This document shows, piece by piece, positions 17,007-25,430 of a stretch of DNA of 64,000 nt. The position numbers and the translations under genes are program-made. Origin of the DNA: Fimbriimonas sp. (GTDB lineage: Bacteria; Armatimonadota; Fimbriimonadia; Fimbriimonadales; Fimbriimonadaceae); contig JARXAE010000016.1 of NCBI GenBank assembly GCA_029866005.1, positions 40,382-104,381 of the forward strand. The letters are read 5' to 3'. The notes beneath the pieces are model-generated. The model was given only the letters and a program-made list of their open reading frames with translations, ran no database searches and was not told the DNA's origin. Within the stretch, counting starts at the first letter, position 1; every line of letters starts with the position of its first letter.

Positions 17007-17402
17007 TTAGTTCTTGAGAGCGTTCATCCGCGGGGTTGCAGGAGCAACCTCTACTAAGGCTTGTTTAGGAGCTACGAGAAAAACGTCTGGGCCAATCTCT
17101 TCCCAGGTTCCTTCTTGCACGTAGTTGACACCGCAAAGGAAGTTGAGAACCTTTTCCTTGACCTCTGGGGCCAGAAGGCTTAGGTTTAAAATCTGTTGTT
17201 CACCGTGCTTGAGGCCGTTTGCGGCCGCCATGGCGTCGTCGAAGTGCTGCATTTCGCGACGAATGGTCACCGTGTAGCGGTGGCTCGGTCGCATTGGGCT
17301 GTGCACAACGGCTTGCTCCATGACTTCGGGCTCGAAATCATCGATTTCCTCGGTGCGTGTGAATAAGTTGGCAATTTTGCCAAATACGGACGGTTTGTCC
17401 AT
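17007..17402 (-). CDS. sepF: Cell division protein SepF
   Basis: FtsZ-binding membrane anchor of the divisome. The N-terminal amphipathic stretch MDKPSVFGKIANLF suits membrane binding. The SepF core is REMQHFDDAMAAANGLKHGEQQILNLSLL..EVKEKVLNFLCGVNYVQEGTWEEIGPDVFLVAP, matching the family in order and spacing. I prefer the ATG at 17402, preceded by GGAAGAG, though the frame is open to an ATG at 17417. It follows yggS by 35 bases, the common ylmE-ylmF arrangement, and ends in a strong terminator. Confidence 0.9.
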   Translation of the reverse strand: MDKPSVFGKIANLFTRTEEIDDFEPEVMEQAVVHSPMRPSHRYTVTIRREMQHFDDAMAAANGLKHGEQQILNLSLLAPEVKEKVLNFLCGVNYVQEGTWEEIGPDVFLVAPKQALVEVAPATPRMNALKN

Positions 17403-17437
17403 TACCATCTCTTCCATGAGTTCTTATTGATTCCTTA

Positions 17438-18082
17438 TTAGTCTCTTGCTCCGAAAAGCAGGGTTCCAACTCTGATATGGGTTGCTCCTTCCTGGATTCC
17501 CACTTCAAAATCGAGGCTCATTCCCATGCTGAGATTCTTGGTTCCAATCGATTCTCCAAGATGCCGAAGCTTCCTGAAGTAAGGTCTTGATTGCTCGGGA
17601 TCCTGTACGACTGGGCCAATTGTCATCAGACCTGACAAATTTGCCTGCTCACATCTTATGACATCCTGTACAAAGGTGTCAAGCGAATTTTGTAAAATTC
17701 CGCTCTTTTGTTCTTCCTCGGCAACGTTGACCTCGATAAAGACATCGACGGATTTTTCAGATTTGTTCAACTCTTTTAGTTGCGAACTTGTTTCAATCGT
17801 ATGTATTGCGTGGCAAATCTCGGCCGCTCTTCTTGTTTTGTTTGACTGCAGTTTTCCAATGAAATGCCACCGAATGTCTTTGGGTAGTTCTTCGACCTTG
17901 GGAACCAGCTCTTGCAGCCGGCTCTCGCCAAAGTCACGGTGACCAAGATCGTAGAGTTCTTGGATCGCCGAGGCGGGATAGGTCTTAGAGACTGCTATGA
18001 GCGTTACCGAGGAGGCGTCTCTACCGACGGAGTCGCAAGCACGCGCAATGCGATCCTGAATATTTCGGTAACGTTCGATCAT
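17438..18082 (-). CDS. yggS: YggS-type pyridoxal phosphate homeostasis protein (PLPBP)
   Basis: PLP-binding TIM-barrel protein with no known enzyme reaction, involved in vitamin B6 and amino-acid homeostasis. Seen: VTLIAVSKTYPASAIQELYDLGHRDFGESRLQEL with the PLP lysine in AVSKTYP, then WHFIGKLQSNK, and the C-terminal LSMGMSLDFEVGIQEGATHIRVGTLLFGAR. Length 214 is normal. First gene of the yggS-sepF pair, divergent from the DUF1801 gene with only 21 bases between starts. Confidence 0.95.
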   Translation of the reverse strand: MIERYRNIQDRIARACDSVGRDASSVTLIAVSKTYPASAIQELYDLGHRDFGESRLQELVPKVEELPKDIRWHFIGKLQSNKTRRAAEICHAIHTIETSSQLKELNKSEKSVDVFIEVNVAEEEQKSGILQNSLDTFVQDVIRCEQANLSGLMTIGPVVQDPEQSRPYFRKLRHLGESIGTKNLSMGMSLDFEVGIQEGATHIRVGTLLFGARD

Positions 18083-18103
18083 CCTTCCATTTTCCTGATC
18101 AAC

Positions 18104-18574
18104 ATGGCAAACTGGTCGAGTATGGCGTCAACGCCCGAAGAATTCATCGCCGAACTGCCCGCAGAACGCGTCGTAATCGTTACGGCATTGCGAGAAGTAA
18201 TCAGAAAGAATCTGCAACCCGGCTTTGATGAGGGCATTCAATATGGCGGGATCGGCTACTACGTCCCCCACAGTTTGTTTCCAAATGGCTACCACTGTGA
18301 CCCGAAACAACCCCTACCTTTCCTGACTTTGACCAACAAAAAGGGGCACGTCGCTCTCCATGCCTTTGGCCTGTATTGCTTGCCAACGCTCAAGGAAAAG
18401 TTTGTGGAGGCATTCAATGCAACGGGCAAGAAGTTGGACATGGGTGCCGGATGCATTCGCTTCAAGAAACTTGAAAACATCCCGCTCGAAGTCATCGGCG
18501 ATATGGTCAAGGGAATCCGCGCCGAAGAGTTTGTCCGGCAATACCAATCAATGGTGCCGGACAAGAAGAAGTAG
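18104..18574 (+). CDS. DUF1801 (YdhG-like) domain protein
   Basis: Small soluble protein of a widespread family with no established function. Family features: EEFIAELPAERVVIVTALREVIRKNLQPGFDEGIQYGGIGYYVP at the N-terminus, LPFLTLTNKKGHVALHAFGLY in the centre, and GAGCIRFKKLENIPLEVIGDMVKG near the end. The start is probably ATG 18104; ATG 18122 is also possible. No gene in the neighbourhood hints at a partner. Confidence 0.82.
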   Translation: MANWSSMASTPEEFIAELPAERVVIVTALREVIRKNLQPGFDEGIQYGGIGYYVPHSLFPNGYHCDPKQPLPFLTLTNKKGHVALHAFGLYCLPTLKEKFVEAFNATGKKLDMGAGCIRFKKLENIPLEVIGDMVKGIRAEEFVRQYQSMVPDKKK

Positions 18575-18580
18575 CAGACC

Positions 18581-19957
18581 TTACTCTTGACCGCCACCAT
18601 TGACTGGCGACACGGTTGAGGTCCCGGAAATGGACTGCTTTGGAGTCGATGCAGGTCGAGAAGGACCGTACGAGACAATGCGGGGCGACCCGGCATAGTA
18701 ACTTCGGCCCAGTGGTTCCTTCTTGATCTCGACGCCGTTTTTCAGAATGTGGCGAAATGTGTAGATCGACCTGGTCGAAGCGCCTTTTTCGGTTACACGA
18801 ACTGCACCTGGTGGAAGTGAGGGATCAAAGCTTCGCTTTTCGCCTCTGCTAGATGACCGCAACCCGCTCGAACTGATTTTAACACTGATTGTTGGATCCT
18901 TCTTCCCAAGGATTCTCCAGCAAAGCGTTCCGGGTTTGTATTCGGCAGCCAGAACGATTGGGGTTTCCATATTGTTCTCAATGACCAAATCTTGCGCCCC
19001 CCAGTTGACAGTCGCGTCGCGACCGACCGGAACGTACGGAACGGGAAGCGAGTGGTTCGTCCTTTCCACAATCTTCAGGTTGGCAAACAAAGATGCATTG
19101 TAGAGGGTTGTTGAAACCTGACAGATTCCGCCTCCAACACCCGTTTCGTGCCGTCCATTCACGAACACCGGAGCTTCGCGGAAGCCACCCTTAACTGTGC
19201 GCTGTCCAACGGTCTGGTTGAAGCTGAATCGTTCACCCGGAAGAAGCACGACTCCATCGATTTTCCCAGTAGCCAGACGGATATTGTTCGAGCGATCCCG
19301 GACTCCGGCATTGAAGTTCGTCTTGAACTCGGAAACGACATCCGTTATCTGAGCAAGAACTTCGTCGGACAACTTCTTGGGTGCCTGCTTGATCGGGACT
19401 TCGACAACTTGATCATCCTGCACAGCGGCGATGACGGCGGACGCAAGGTTCGACTCGTCGACGGTCAGCACCGGTGTTTCTGGCGTTCGTTGAATTTGTC
19501 CCCCAATAAACTTCACCTTTGCGGGGGCTGGAGGGCCGAAGATTTTGGAAACAACAGATTTTAGAGGCCCCAAGTCAACCCTGTTCGGCTTGAAGATGGG
19601 ATTGAAAACTTGCTTGTCGTCGGAGCCCATCACTTGTCCAACCACCCCTTCGACGGGGACTTGGGCAACCGAAGCGACATCGTCGATGACAACTCCAAGT
19701 TGGGTGGCGCTAAAGGTTTCTTTTGCCGTTTTGTCCTGAATTTTCAGGTTGAGTGGTCTTGGGCGAACCGCATCCCACCAAATACGAACCTTCTTTTGAG
19801 CCTCGCTTACAGTTAGACCGCCAACATCAACGATTCCAATTTGGCTTCCCTTTTTGAGTTTCGGCTCAACAGTTTGAGACACACCTGCTAGGACGATCGA
19901 TACAATCGCGACACTCGACAAAGCAACAACGCCAGCGCGTTTCATAAAGGCATTCAT
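18581..19957 (-). CDS. VanW family protein (exported, peptidoglycan-associated candidate)
   Basis: One N-terminal hydrophobic segment (about residues 5-27) exports or anchors the protein. A domain resembling the peptidoglycan-binding-4 fold follows. The VanW core from about residue 215 begins FKTNFNAGVRDRSNNIRLATGKIDGVVLLPGERFSFNQTVG and includes GVGGGICQVSTTLYNASLFANLKIVERTNHS, the strongest family block. The C-terminal about 60 residues are Ser/Pro-rich. VanW proteins occur near peptidoglycan genes, but their biochemical role is unresolved. The ATG at 19957 is preferred over a TTG three codons upstream. Divergent from ilvE. Confidence 0.88.
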   Translation of the reverse strand: MNAFMKRAGVVALSSVAIVSIVLAGVSQTVEPKLKKGSQIGIVDVGGLTVSEAQKKVRIWWDAVRPRPLNLKIQDKTAKETFSATQLGVVIDDVASVAQVPVEGVVGQVMGSDDKQVFNPIFKPNRVDLGPLKSVVSKIFGPPAPAKVKFIGGQIQRTPETPVLTVDESNLASAVIAAVQDDQVVEVPIKQAPKKLSDEVLAQITDVVSEFKTNFNAGVRDRSNNIRLATGKIDGVVLLPGERFSFNQTVGQRTVKGGFREAPVFVNGRHETGVGGGICQVSTTLYNASLFANLKIVERTNHSLPVPYVPVGRDATVNWGAQDLVIENNMETPIVLAAEYKPGTLCWRILGKKDPTISVKISSSGLRSSSRGEKRSFDPSLPPGAVRVTEKGASTRSIYTFRHILKNGVEIKKEPLGRSYYAGSPRIVSYGPSRPASTPKQSISGTSTVSPVNGGGQE

Positions 19958-19977
19958 ATACGCCAATCTACAGCGAC

Positions 19978-20910
19978 ATGAGTATGACGAACTTCCGACC
20001 TCAAATGATTCAATTTTCGGCGGTCATAATAGATGATGTGCAAAAGCTAGTTTGGTTCAATGGCACCGTTGGTCCGCTCGAAACGGCGATGATTCCCGCG
20101 GCTGATCACTGTCACCTTTATGGAGACGGACTTTTCGAAGGAATTCGGATCTACCATCACAAGGTCTTCAAACTTGATGAGCACCTCGACCGGCTTTACC
20201 ACGGCATCAAATATCTCAACTTCAAAATGTCGATCTCACAACCCGAGCTGAGGGCGATCATCCTAGACACTTGCACCAAATCGGATATGGAAGCCGGCTA
20301 TATTCGCCTGAACGTGACTCGCGGCACTGGACTCGGACTTGACCCAAGCAAAATTGATACCGAGCCGAACGTCATGGTGATGATCAACACTCTTGCTCTG
20401 TATCCGCCCGAGGCGTACGAAACTGGGCTTGATGTTGTCACAACTAGCTTCAAGACAATTCCTGCAGACGCGCTGGATCCACGCCTTAAGTGCATCGGTA
20501 AGTACGCTTCAAACATCTTGGCTAAGCAAGAGGCGAACTTCCGCGGAGCTGGAGAAGGTTTGATGCTGAATCATCAGGGCAACGTCGCCGAGTGTACGGG
20601 CGATAACATTTTCGTGATCCAGAATGGAGTCATCCGAACCCCTGACCCTGCCAGCGGAATCCTGAAGGGCGTGACTAGAGATGCGGTGATGGGCTTGGCT
20701 CGAGCCGCGGGCCACCCGGTTGAGGAGTGCAAACTCACTCCATTTGACCTTTACGCCGCCGATGAGTGTTTCCTCACAGGGACCGCGGCCGAGGTCATCC
20801 CGATGGTAACCCTTGATAGCCGGCCAATCGGAGACGGCAAACCTGGTCCGATCACTAAGCAACTGGTCGAGCTCTACCGCGAAGAGACCAAGAACGGCGT
20901 CCCGTTCTGA
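19978..20910 (+). CDS. ilvE: Branched-chain amino acid aminotransferase (class IV)
   Basis: PLP enzyme that transfers the last amino group in Val, Leu and Ile synthesis. Seen: VWFNGTVGPLETAMIPAADHCHLYGDGLFEGIRIYHHKVFKLDEHLDRL, the usual N-terminal block. The PLP lysine candidate is K171 in DPRLKCIGKYAS. The cofactor phosphate loop follows in GNVAECTGDNIFVI and GILKGVTRDAVMGLA. CFLTGTAAEVIPM closes the active site. Length 310 is typical. A D-amino-acid or aminodeoxychorismate activity is possible in this fold, but the E-C-T-G-D-N block and length favour BCAT. Confidence 0.9.
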   Translation: MSMTNFRPQMIQFSAVIIDDVQKLVWFNGTVGPLETAMIPAADHCHLYGDGLFEGIRIYHHKVFKLDEHLDRLYHGIKYLNFKMSISQPELRAIILDTCTKSDMEAGYIRLNVTRGTGLGLDPSKIDTEPNVMVMINTLALYPPEAYETGLDVVTTSFKTIPADALDPRLKCIGKYASNILAKQEANFRGAGEGLMLNHQGNVAECTGDNIFVIQNGVIRTPDPASGILKGVTRDAVMGLARAAGHPVEECKLTPFDLYAADECFLTGTAAEVIPMVTLDSRPIGDGKPGPITKQLVELYREETKNGVPF

Positions 20911-20915
20911 GCCTG

Positions 20916-21173
20916 ATGACCTGCGCTGAATGCCTCCGTCCGAAGACTCTCCAAGTCACGGAAGGGGGCATTTCCTTTGCGGTTTGCTCGGCATGCGAAC
21001 GGTTACGACCGATTAACCGGTTACTCCAATTGCAACAACCACAACAGCCTCTCGACGCTTGCCCCGTGTGTAAAACCAAGCGAGCGACAGTGAAAAAGAC
21101 CGGTTTAGTAGGTTGTCCGGTGTGTTACGAGATATTTGATGAGAATATCCGTGAGATTCTAGGTCAAAATTAG
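20916..21173 (+). CDS. McsA-like small zinc-finger protein (four Cys pairs, no UVR tail)
   Basis: 85-residue protein with CxxC motifs at both ends: CAECLRP and CSAC in the N-terminal half, CPVC and CPVCYEIF in the C-terminal half. The stretch CPVCKTKRATVKKTGLVGCPVCYEIF closely follows the McsA pattern CPxCG..(x)..KTGxxGCxxCYxxF. McsA (an activator in the CtsR/McsB/ClpC stress system) carries a UVR motif after this; here the protein simply ends. It lies five bases after ilvE, so co-transcription is likely. No ctsR, mcsB or clpC is in the window, so function is uncertain. Confidence 0.65.
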   Translation: MTCAECLRPKTLQVTEGGISFAVCSACERLRPINRLLQLQQPQQPLDACPVCKTKRATVKKTGLVGCPVCYEIFDENIREILGQN

Positions 21174-21179
21174 ATTCAA

Positions 21180-21881
21180 ATGAAATGTGCTCGAATTGTC
21201 GGTTTGGGGGCGTTGGCGATCACGATTCTCGCCTGCGGTGGAGGAGGCGGAACTCCGGCTGAGCTACCTGATCCGAATTTTAGATTAGTCAACCTGGCAC
21301 CGGGAGTTTCATTAGATTTTTATGTCAACGATGCCGTGGCGGTTTCTAATGTTGGCTTCGGAGCGACTTCTACCTCCTTCAGATCAACCAAGAGCGAGGA
21401 ACAAGACTTTTCAGTTAATGAGAATGCGAGCAGTATCGTCATTGATTCCCAAGCAAAGACTCTTAACAAGAATTCCAACCACCTCGCGATTGCATTTGGT
21501 CTCAAGGACTTCGGCACAGAGAACCTCAAGCGACTTCGATTTGATTTCTTTGAAGTGAACCGCTTGGTTCCGAATGGCAATAAATCACGGGTTTACGCGT
21601 TTAACTCGTTTGTCCGATCAACTGGAGAAGACTCCTATGCGGTGACGTTCAAGAATCCTGGACTCAACCCAGTCATTCAGTTCAACGCCATCGACTTTGG
21701 TCAAATAACATCCAACGAAATTGACGCCGGCCCGACCACTCTCACTGCGCAACGTCAGTTCACGGAGAGTGAGGTTGTCACCGTGACGCAGAACTTTGAA
21801 GCAGGAAAGATCTATCTGATGGTTTTCGGAGGCCAAGAACCTTCTCCAACGATCACATTTTTTGAGATTCAGCCGAAATAG
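21180..21881 (+). CDS. DUF4397-like lipoprotein
   Basis: Lipoprotein signal peptide MKCARIVGLGALAITILACG with lipobox ILAC, followed by a Gly run. The segment FRLVNLAPGVSLDFYVNDAVAVSNVGFGATSTSFRS resembles the repeat of DUF4397 proteins (R-V-N...P..LDvYVdg....nl.yg..S). A second half ending with AGKIYLMVFGGQEPSPTITFFEIQPK could be another copy. Six bases after the zinc-finger gene. Likely an outer-membrane or periplasmic beta-sandwich protein of unknown role. Confidence 0.6.
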   Translation: MKCARIVGLGALAITILACGGGGGTPAELPDPNFRLVNLAPGVSLDFYVNDAVAVSNVGFGATSTSFRSTKSEEQDFSVNENASSIVIDSQAKTLNKNSNHLAIAFGLKDFGTENLKRLRFDFFEVNRLVPNGNKSRVYAFNSFVRSTGEDSYAVTFKNPGLNPVIQFNAIDFGQITSNEIDAGPTTLTAQRQFTESEVVTVTQNFEAGKIYLMVFGGQEPSPTITFFEIQPK

Positions 21882-21907
21882 CGGAACGTGTTTGGCGTTC
21901 AATCATA

Positions 21908-22354
21908 ATGATGGTTATGATCGCGTCATCTTTGGTCGCTCTCTCGATGGTTGCAGCTCCGGTACTGGAGTTCAAGGTTTCCGCTACGCCAGGCAAGGAC
22001 GGCTTGGTCACTGGTAGCTTGACCGTAAAGATTCCGGAGGGTTGGCATGCGTATCAGAACCCGCCGAAGAGTGAGTACGAAAACCCAGTCACCCTGACCA
22101 CCAAAACCAAGAAATTTAAGCTCACGAAGGTGACTTATCCAAAAGGGATCGCGATGATGTCTTCCGGTAACGACTCTCTTGTGTATGAGGGCTCAATCAA
22201 AATCGACTTCGTTGGAGGCTTCGAAAAGGGCTTCAAGCCTAGCAAGAAGGGCTACGAAGCGGTTCTTGATTTTGGATATCAGCTCTGCGACGCTTCCACA
22301 TGCATCCCGCCAACATCAGCTGCAGTGAAACTCGTTTGGAAGCCAAAGAAGTGA
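21908..22354 (+). CDS. DsbD N-terminal (alpha) domain-like periplasmic protein
   Basis: Signal peptide (about 1-17), then a single beta-sandwich domain matching DsbD-alpha: LTVKIPEGWHAYQNPP near the start and YQLCDASTCIPPTSAAVKLVW at the end. The last block holds the Cys pair that takes electrons in true DsbD. The polytopic beta and thioredoxin-like gamma domains of DsbD are absent, so this 148-residue protein must work with another electron donor or have another role. Its stop overlaps the kdsA start (GTGA). Confidence 0.75.
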   Translation: MMVMIASSLVALSMVAAPVLEFKVSATPGKDGLVTGSLTVKIPEGWHAYQNPPKSEYENPVTLTTKTKKFKLTKVTYPKGIAMMSSGNDSLVYEGSIKIDFVGGFEKGFKPSKKGYEAVLDFGYQLCDASTCIPPTSAAVKLVWKPKK

Positions 22355-23172
22355 ATTCCTTTTCGGTTGGCTCATTTGCAATCGGCGACGGCTCTCTGAC
22401 GATTATCGGTGGCCCGTGCCTCGCTGAGTCGCAGGGACTTTGCGAAGATGTCTGTGGCACGTTGCAATCTGTTTGTGCCGAGCTTGGGCTGAACTACATC
22501 TTCAAGGCGTCGTTCGATAAGGCAAATCGAACCTCCGCTGGTTCGGTTCGTGGGGCTGGTCAAGCGGCTGGTCTTGGGATTATCGACTCGGTTGGAAAGA
22601 AGTTTGGAGTTCCGACGACTACGGACATTCATCTCCCCGCTCAGGCGGCCGAAGTCGCTGCGGTCGTGGACATCCTCCAGATTCCGGCGTTTTTGTGCCG
22701 ACAGTCCGATTTGCTAGAAGCGGCCGCGTTGACTGGTAAGCCGGTGAACGTTAAGAAGGGACAGTTTTTGGCTCCGGGCGACACGCTTAATATCGTCCAA
22801 AAGATGCAGTCGTTTGGCGCAAAAGGGACGATGCTTTGCGAACGGGGAACGACGTTTGGTTACAACACGCTGATCGTCGATATGCCAGGTCTTGAGACAA
22901 TGCGGTCGTTTGGGGTTCCGGTTTGCTTCGACGCCACCCACTCGGCCCAGCGACCAGGCGGTGCAGGCACGACAACTGGCGGGGTTCGGGAGTCGATTCC
23001 GGCGATGGTTCGGGCTGCAGTTGCGGTCGGGATTGATGCACTTTTCTTAGAGTGTCATCCGGATCCCGCAAACGCTTTGAGCGACGCGGCCACTCAGTGG
23101 CCACTGCATCGCATCCGCGAGATTTTGGAACCCGCCGTTGCAATTCGAGCAGCTCTAGCCGCCAAAGGCTAG
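22351..23172 (+). CDS. kdsA: 3-deoxy-8-phosphooctulonate synthase (Kdo-8-P synthase)
   Basis: Condenses phosphoenolpyruvate with arabinose-5-phosphate to Kdo-8-P for LPS inner core. Diagnostic: IIGGPCLAESQ, YIFKASFDKANRTS, TTDIHLPAQAAEVAAVVDILQIPAFLCRQSDLL, KPVNVKKGQFLAP, CERGTTFGYNTLIVDMP, FDATHSAQRPGG. GTG 22351 overlaps the previous stop and gives 273 residues, a normal length. An in-frame ATG at 22300 would overlap the DsbD-like gene by 55 bases and add residues outside the fold. Its 3' end shares CTAG with the convergent TIM-barrel gene. Confidence 0.97.
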   Translation: MNSFSVGSFAIGDGSLTIIGGPCLAESQGLCEDVCGTLQSVCAELGLNYIFKASFDKANRTSAGSVRGAGQAAGLGIIDSVGKKFGVPTTTDIHLPAQAAEVAAVVDILQIPAFLCRQSDLLEAAALTGKPVNVKKGQFLAPGDTLNIVQKMQSFGAKGTMLCERGTTFGYNTLIVDMPGLETMRSFGVPVCFDATHSAQRPGGAGTTTGGVRESIPAMVRAAVAVGIDALFLECHPDPANALSDAATQWPLHRIREILEPAVAIRAALAAKG

Positions 23173-24002
23173 GCACCCATCGCGAGACGCATTGAATCAG
23201 CGACTAGTTGGAGTCGCTCTTCCTCCGGAAGCTCCTTCAATGTGTCATCAAAGGGTTCTGCTTCAACCGGGCCGCAGTAGCCTATCTCTCGCAGAGCCGC
23301 CATGAAATCTTTCAGCGGCAATACACCGGTTGTGCCGGGCAGGCCCCGTTTGTTATCGACTAATTGATCTCGCTCTAAGCCTAGCGGGGCGTCGTTGATA
23401 TGGACGAGGACAATCTTCGACTCGGGCACTTTCAGGACGTCTTCAACCGAACCACCTGAGGTGTACAAATGCCACAGATCGAGCAGAATTCCCACGTTAG
23501 GTCCGATCTCCGATCCGACTCGCATCATCTCTTTCATGGTGTACACCCAAGGGAATCGGAAGGAGTCGCGGAGTGTCTTGGGGCCAATGAACTCCATTCC
23601 GAAGCTCATGCCGTGGTCACGCAAGATGGTCGCCACCGGCGTCAGGCGCTCCACATGAAACTCTCCAAATTGATCAAAATTTAGGTCGTTAGATCCTGGA
23701 AGTATCCACGTTGCGCAACGAGTGACGCCAAGCGCTGCCATCAATTCCGTCTGTGATCGGAAAGCTTCCAGACCTTGTCGATGTTCTTCAACAGATCCCC
23801 GCCAGTTAAAAGAAACGCCCCAAGCCCCTGGAACTACCCCGACCTCCTCAAACAGCCCATTCACTTCGGCAGGATCGCGTCCCGAGACCAGCCCCGGCGA
23901 CATCGCCAGCGAATCAAACCCACCGAGACGGCAAAGTTCGAGCCCTCTTTCCAGACTAGGAATCGGGATATGGACGGCACCGCCGTTGAGGCACTTCAGC
24001 AT
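23169..24002 (-). CDS. Sugar phosphate isomerase/epimerase family protein (AP-endonuclease-2 TIM barrel)
   Basis: Xylose-isomerase-like TIM barrel. Metal-site and family blocks are visible: GMEFIGPKTLR (Glu ligand on strand 5), NVGILLDLWHLYTSGG (Asp/His), KIVLVHINDAP (His), and GPVEAEPFDD (Glu). Such enzymes isomerise or epimerise sugars or inositols; the substrate cannot be told. ATG 24002 (MLKCLNGGAV) fits the barrel start; an earlier start at 24032 would add ten residues. It is divergent from the GspF-like genes, with about 50 bases between starts. Confidence 0.85.
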   Translation of the reverse strand: MLKCLNGGAVHIPIPSLERGLELCRLGGFDSLAMSPGLVSGRDPAEVNGLFEEVGVVPGAWGVSFNWRGSVEEHRQGLEAFRSQTELMAALGVTRCATWILPGSNDLNFDQFGEFHVERLTPVATILRDHGMSFGMEFIGPKTLRDSFRFPWVYTMKEMMRVGSEIGPNVGILLDLWHLYTSGGSVEDVLKVPESKIVLVHINDAPLGLERDQLVDNKRGLPGTTGVLPLKDFMAALREIGYCGPVEAEPFDDTLKELPEEERLQLVADSMRLAMGA

Positions 24003-24055
24003 GTCGCAAGGTTTACCCGAACCAATCGCCACTTCGATCCCGTATCATTGTTACG

Positions 24056-25381
24056 ATGCCATTTATGCGATTCGAAGCCAAGGATCCAACCGGCCGAGTC
24101 GTCTCGGGCACATTGCAGGCGGCGTCCGCCAAAGAGCTTGAGAGTCTTCTCGCGAAGCAAAATCTTTCGCTGGTCACCCTGAACGGTTGGCAAATTGAAC
24201 CTGTGGCTGCCCCCACAAAATCGCGAACTCCAGTTCCAATCCCCGCTCGACAAGCCCAGACCCAAGCAAAAATTTCAACTCCAACCCCATCCCGCCAAGT
24301 CAGCGACCCCCCGTGCATGGCGATGGGGCGGTACTTCCTTTTGTTCACCCGCTGGGCAGACCTCAGCCGAGCGGGAGTTGGGCAGGCGTCGATTCTCAAC
24401 ACCTTAGCGGGGGGCTCAGTTGGAAATGCGAGCGGAATGTTTCGCGAAATGGCCGAAGAAACGTCCAACGGGTCAATGCTCGCCGACAGCATGGAAATCC
24501 GTCCACGCTACTTCGCCCCAAACGTTGCCAGCACCATTCGCGTAGGTGAGATCGCGGGAACCGTGCCCGAAGCTATGCTGGCAATCGCGGAAACCGCCAA
24601 ACGAGCGTGGGCATTCGCGTACTTCCAATTCGCGTATGGACTCCTCGTTGTTCCAGGACTTATCGTCGCGAGTATGAGCGGGTGGGCACTGGGTCTGGCG
24701 TCAAAAGAGGCAACAAGAGCTCACTTCAACGAAACAGCGAAGCAACTTGGCAACGAAACGCCTTCTGAATTTGGAAGGCGAATCCTGATGGAAAAGCTCC
24801 ACGACCACTGGGGGCTCTTCATCGGCGGATTCATCGTCTCCGGCATCTACATTGCTCTCTATCTCCTCCTGATGACCCCAACGTTTCGGCAGTTCCGGCA
24901 CCGGCTCGGCACTTGGGTTCCCTTTGCTTTGCCGAGGGCAAGATCAGAGGCCGTGGAGCGAGTCGCCTGGGCGCTCAGTTCTTTGCTCAAAGCAGGCTTA
25001 TCGCCCGCGGCGGCCATCTACAATGCCCTCGGCACAATTCCCAATTTGCACCTCAGGGCACAGGCACTGCGTGCTTTAGGCAATATCCGAGAGAACGAAC
25101 CACTGACAAGCATTCTCCCGCGACTCGGGCTACTTGAACGCCAGCAAATTGACATGATTCACGTCGGGGAGCAGGTTGGAACTCCTGATCGATCCATGGA
25201 GCAGATCGTCGAAATGGAGCGAATTCAATACGGCGCGCGAACGCGGGTCGCCCAAATCGCCAACTACATCGGCCTCGCCTTGGGACTGGGATTGGTCATC
25301 GGTGGAGTCGTCATCGGACTCTACACGATGTACGCCACAAACATGGTGGACATGCTCAACCATGCAAGCGATGTTCCCTAA
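24056..25381 (+). CDS. Type II secretion/type IV pilus inner-membrane platform protein, GspF/PilC family (first copy)
   Basis: Assembly platform for pseudopilus or pilus. The N-terminal module MPFMRFEAKDPTGRVVSGTLQAASAKELESLLA is the short GspF N-domain. A Pro/Gln-rich linker follows, then two GspF repeats: YFLLFTRWADLSRAGVGQASIL...PRYFAPNVASTIRVGEIAGTVPEAML at about 95-190, and RVAWALSSLLKAGLSPAAAIYNAL...RQQIDMIHVGEQVGTPDRSMEQI at about 300-390. TM helices follow each repeat. The first repeat is less canonical than in the second paralogue. It lies 49 bases before that paralogue. Confidence 0.85.
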   Translation: MPFMRFEAKDPTGRVVSGTLQAASAKELESLLAKQNLSLVTLNGWQIEPVAAPTKSRTPVPIPARQAQTQAKISTPTPSRQVSDPPCMAMGRYFLLFTRWADLSRAGVGQASILNTLAGGSVGNASGMFREMAEETSNGSMLADSMEIRPRYFAPNVASTIRVGEIAGTVPEAMLAIAETAKRAWAFAYFQFAYGLLVVPGLIVASMSGWALGLASKEATRAHFNETAKQLGNETPSEFGRRILMEKLHDHWGLFIGGFIVSGIYIALYLLLMTPTFRQFRHRLGTWVPFALPRARSEAVERVAWALSSLLKAGLSPAAAIYNALGTIPNLHLRAQALRALGNIRENEPLTSILPRLGLLERQQIDMIHVGEQVGTPDRSMEQIVEMERIQYGARTRVAQIANYIGLALGLGLVIGGVVIGLYTMYATNMVDMLNHASDVP

Positions 25382-25430
25382 ACACCTTCAGGGGAGACGA
25401 TTTTAAGAAATCAGCCGATAGAATAAGGGT

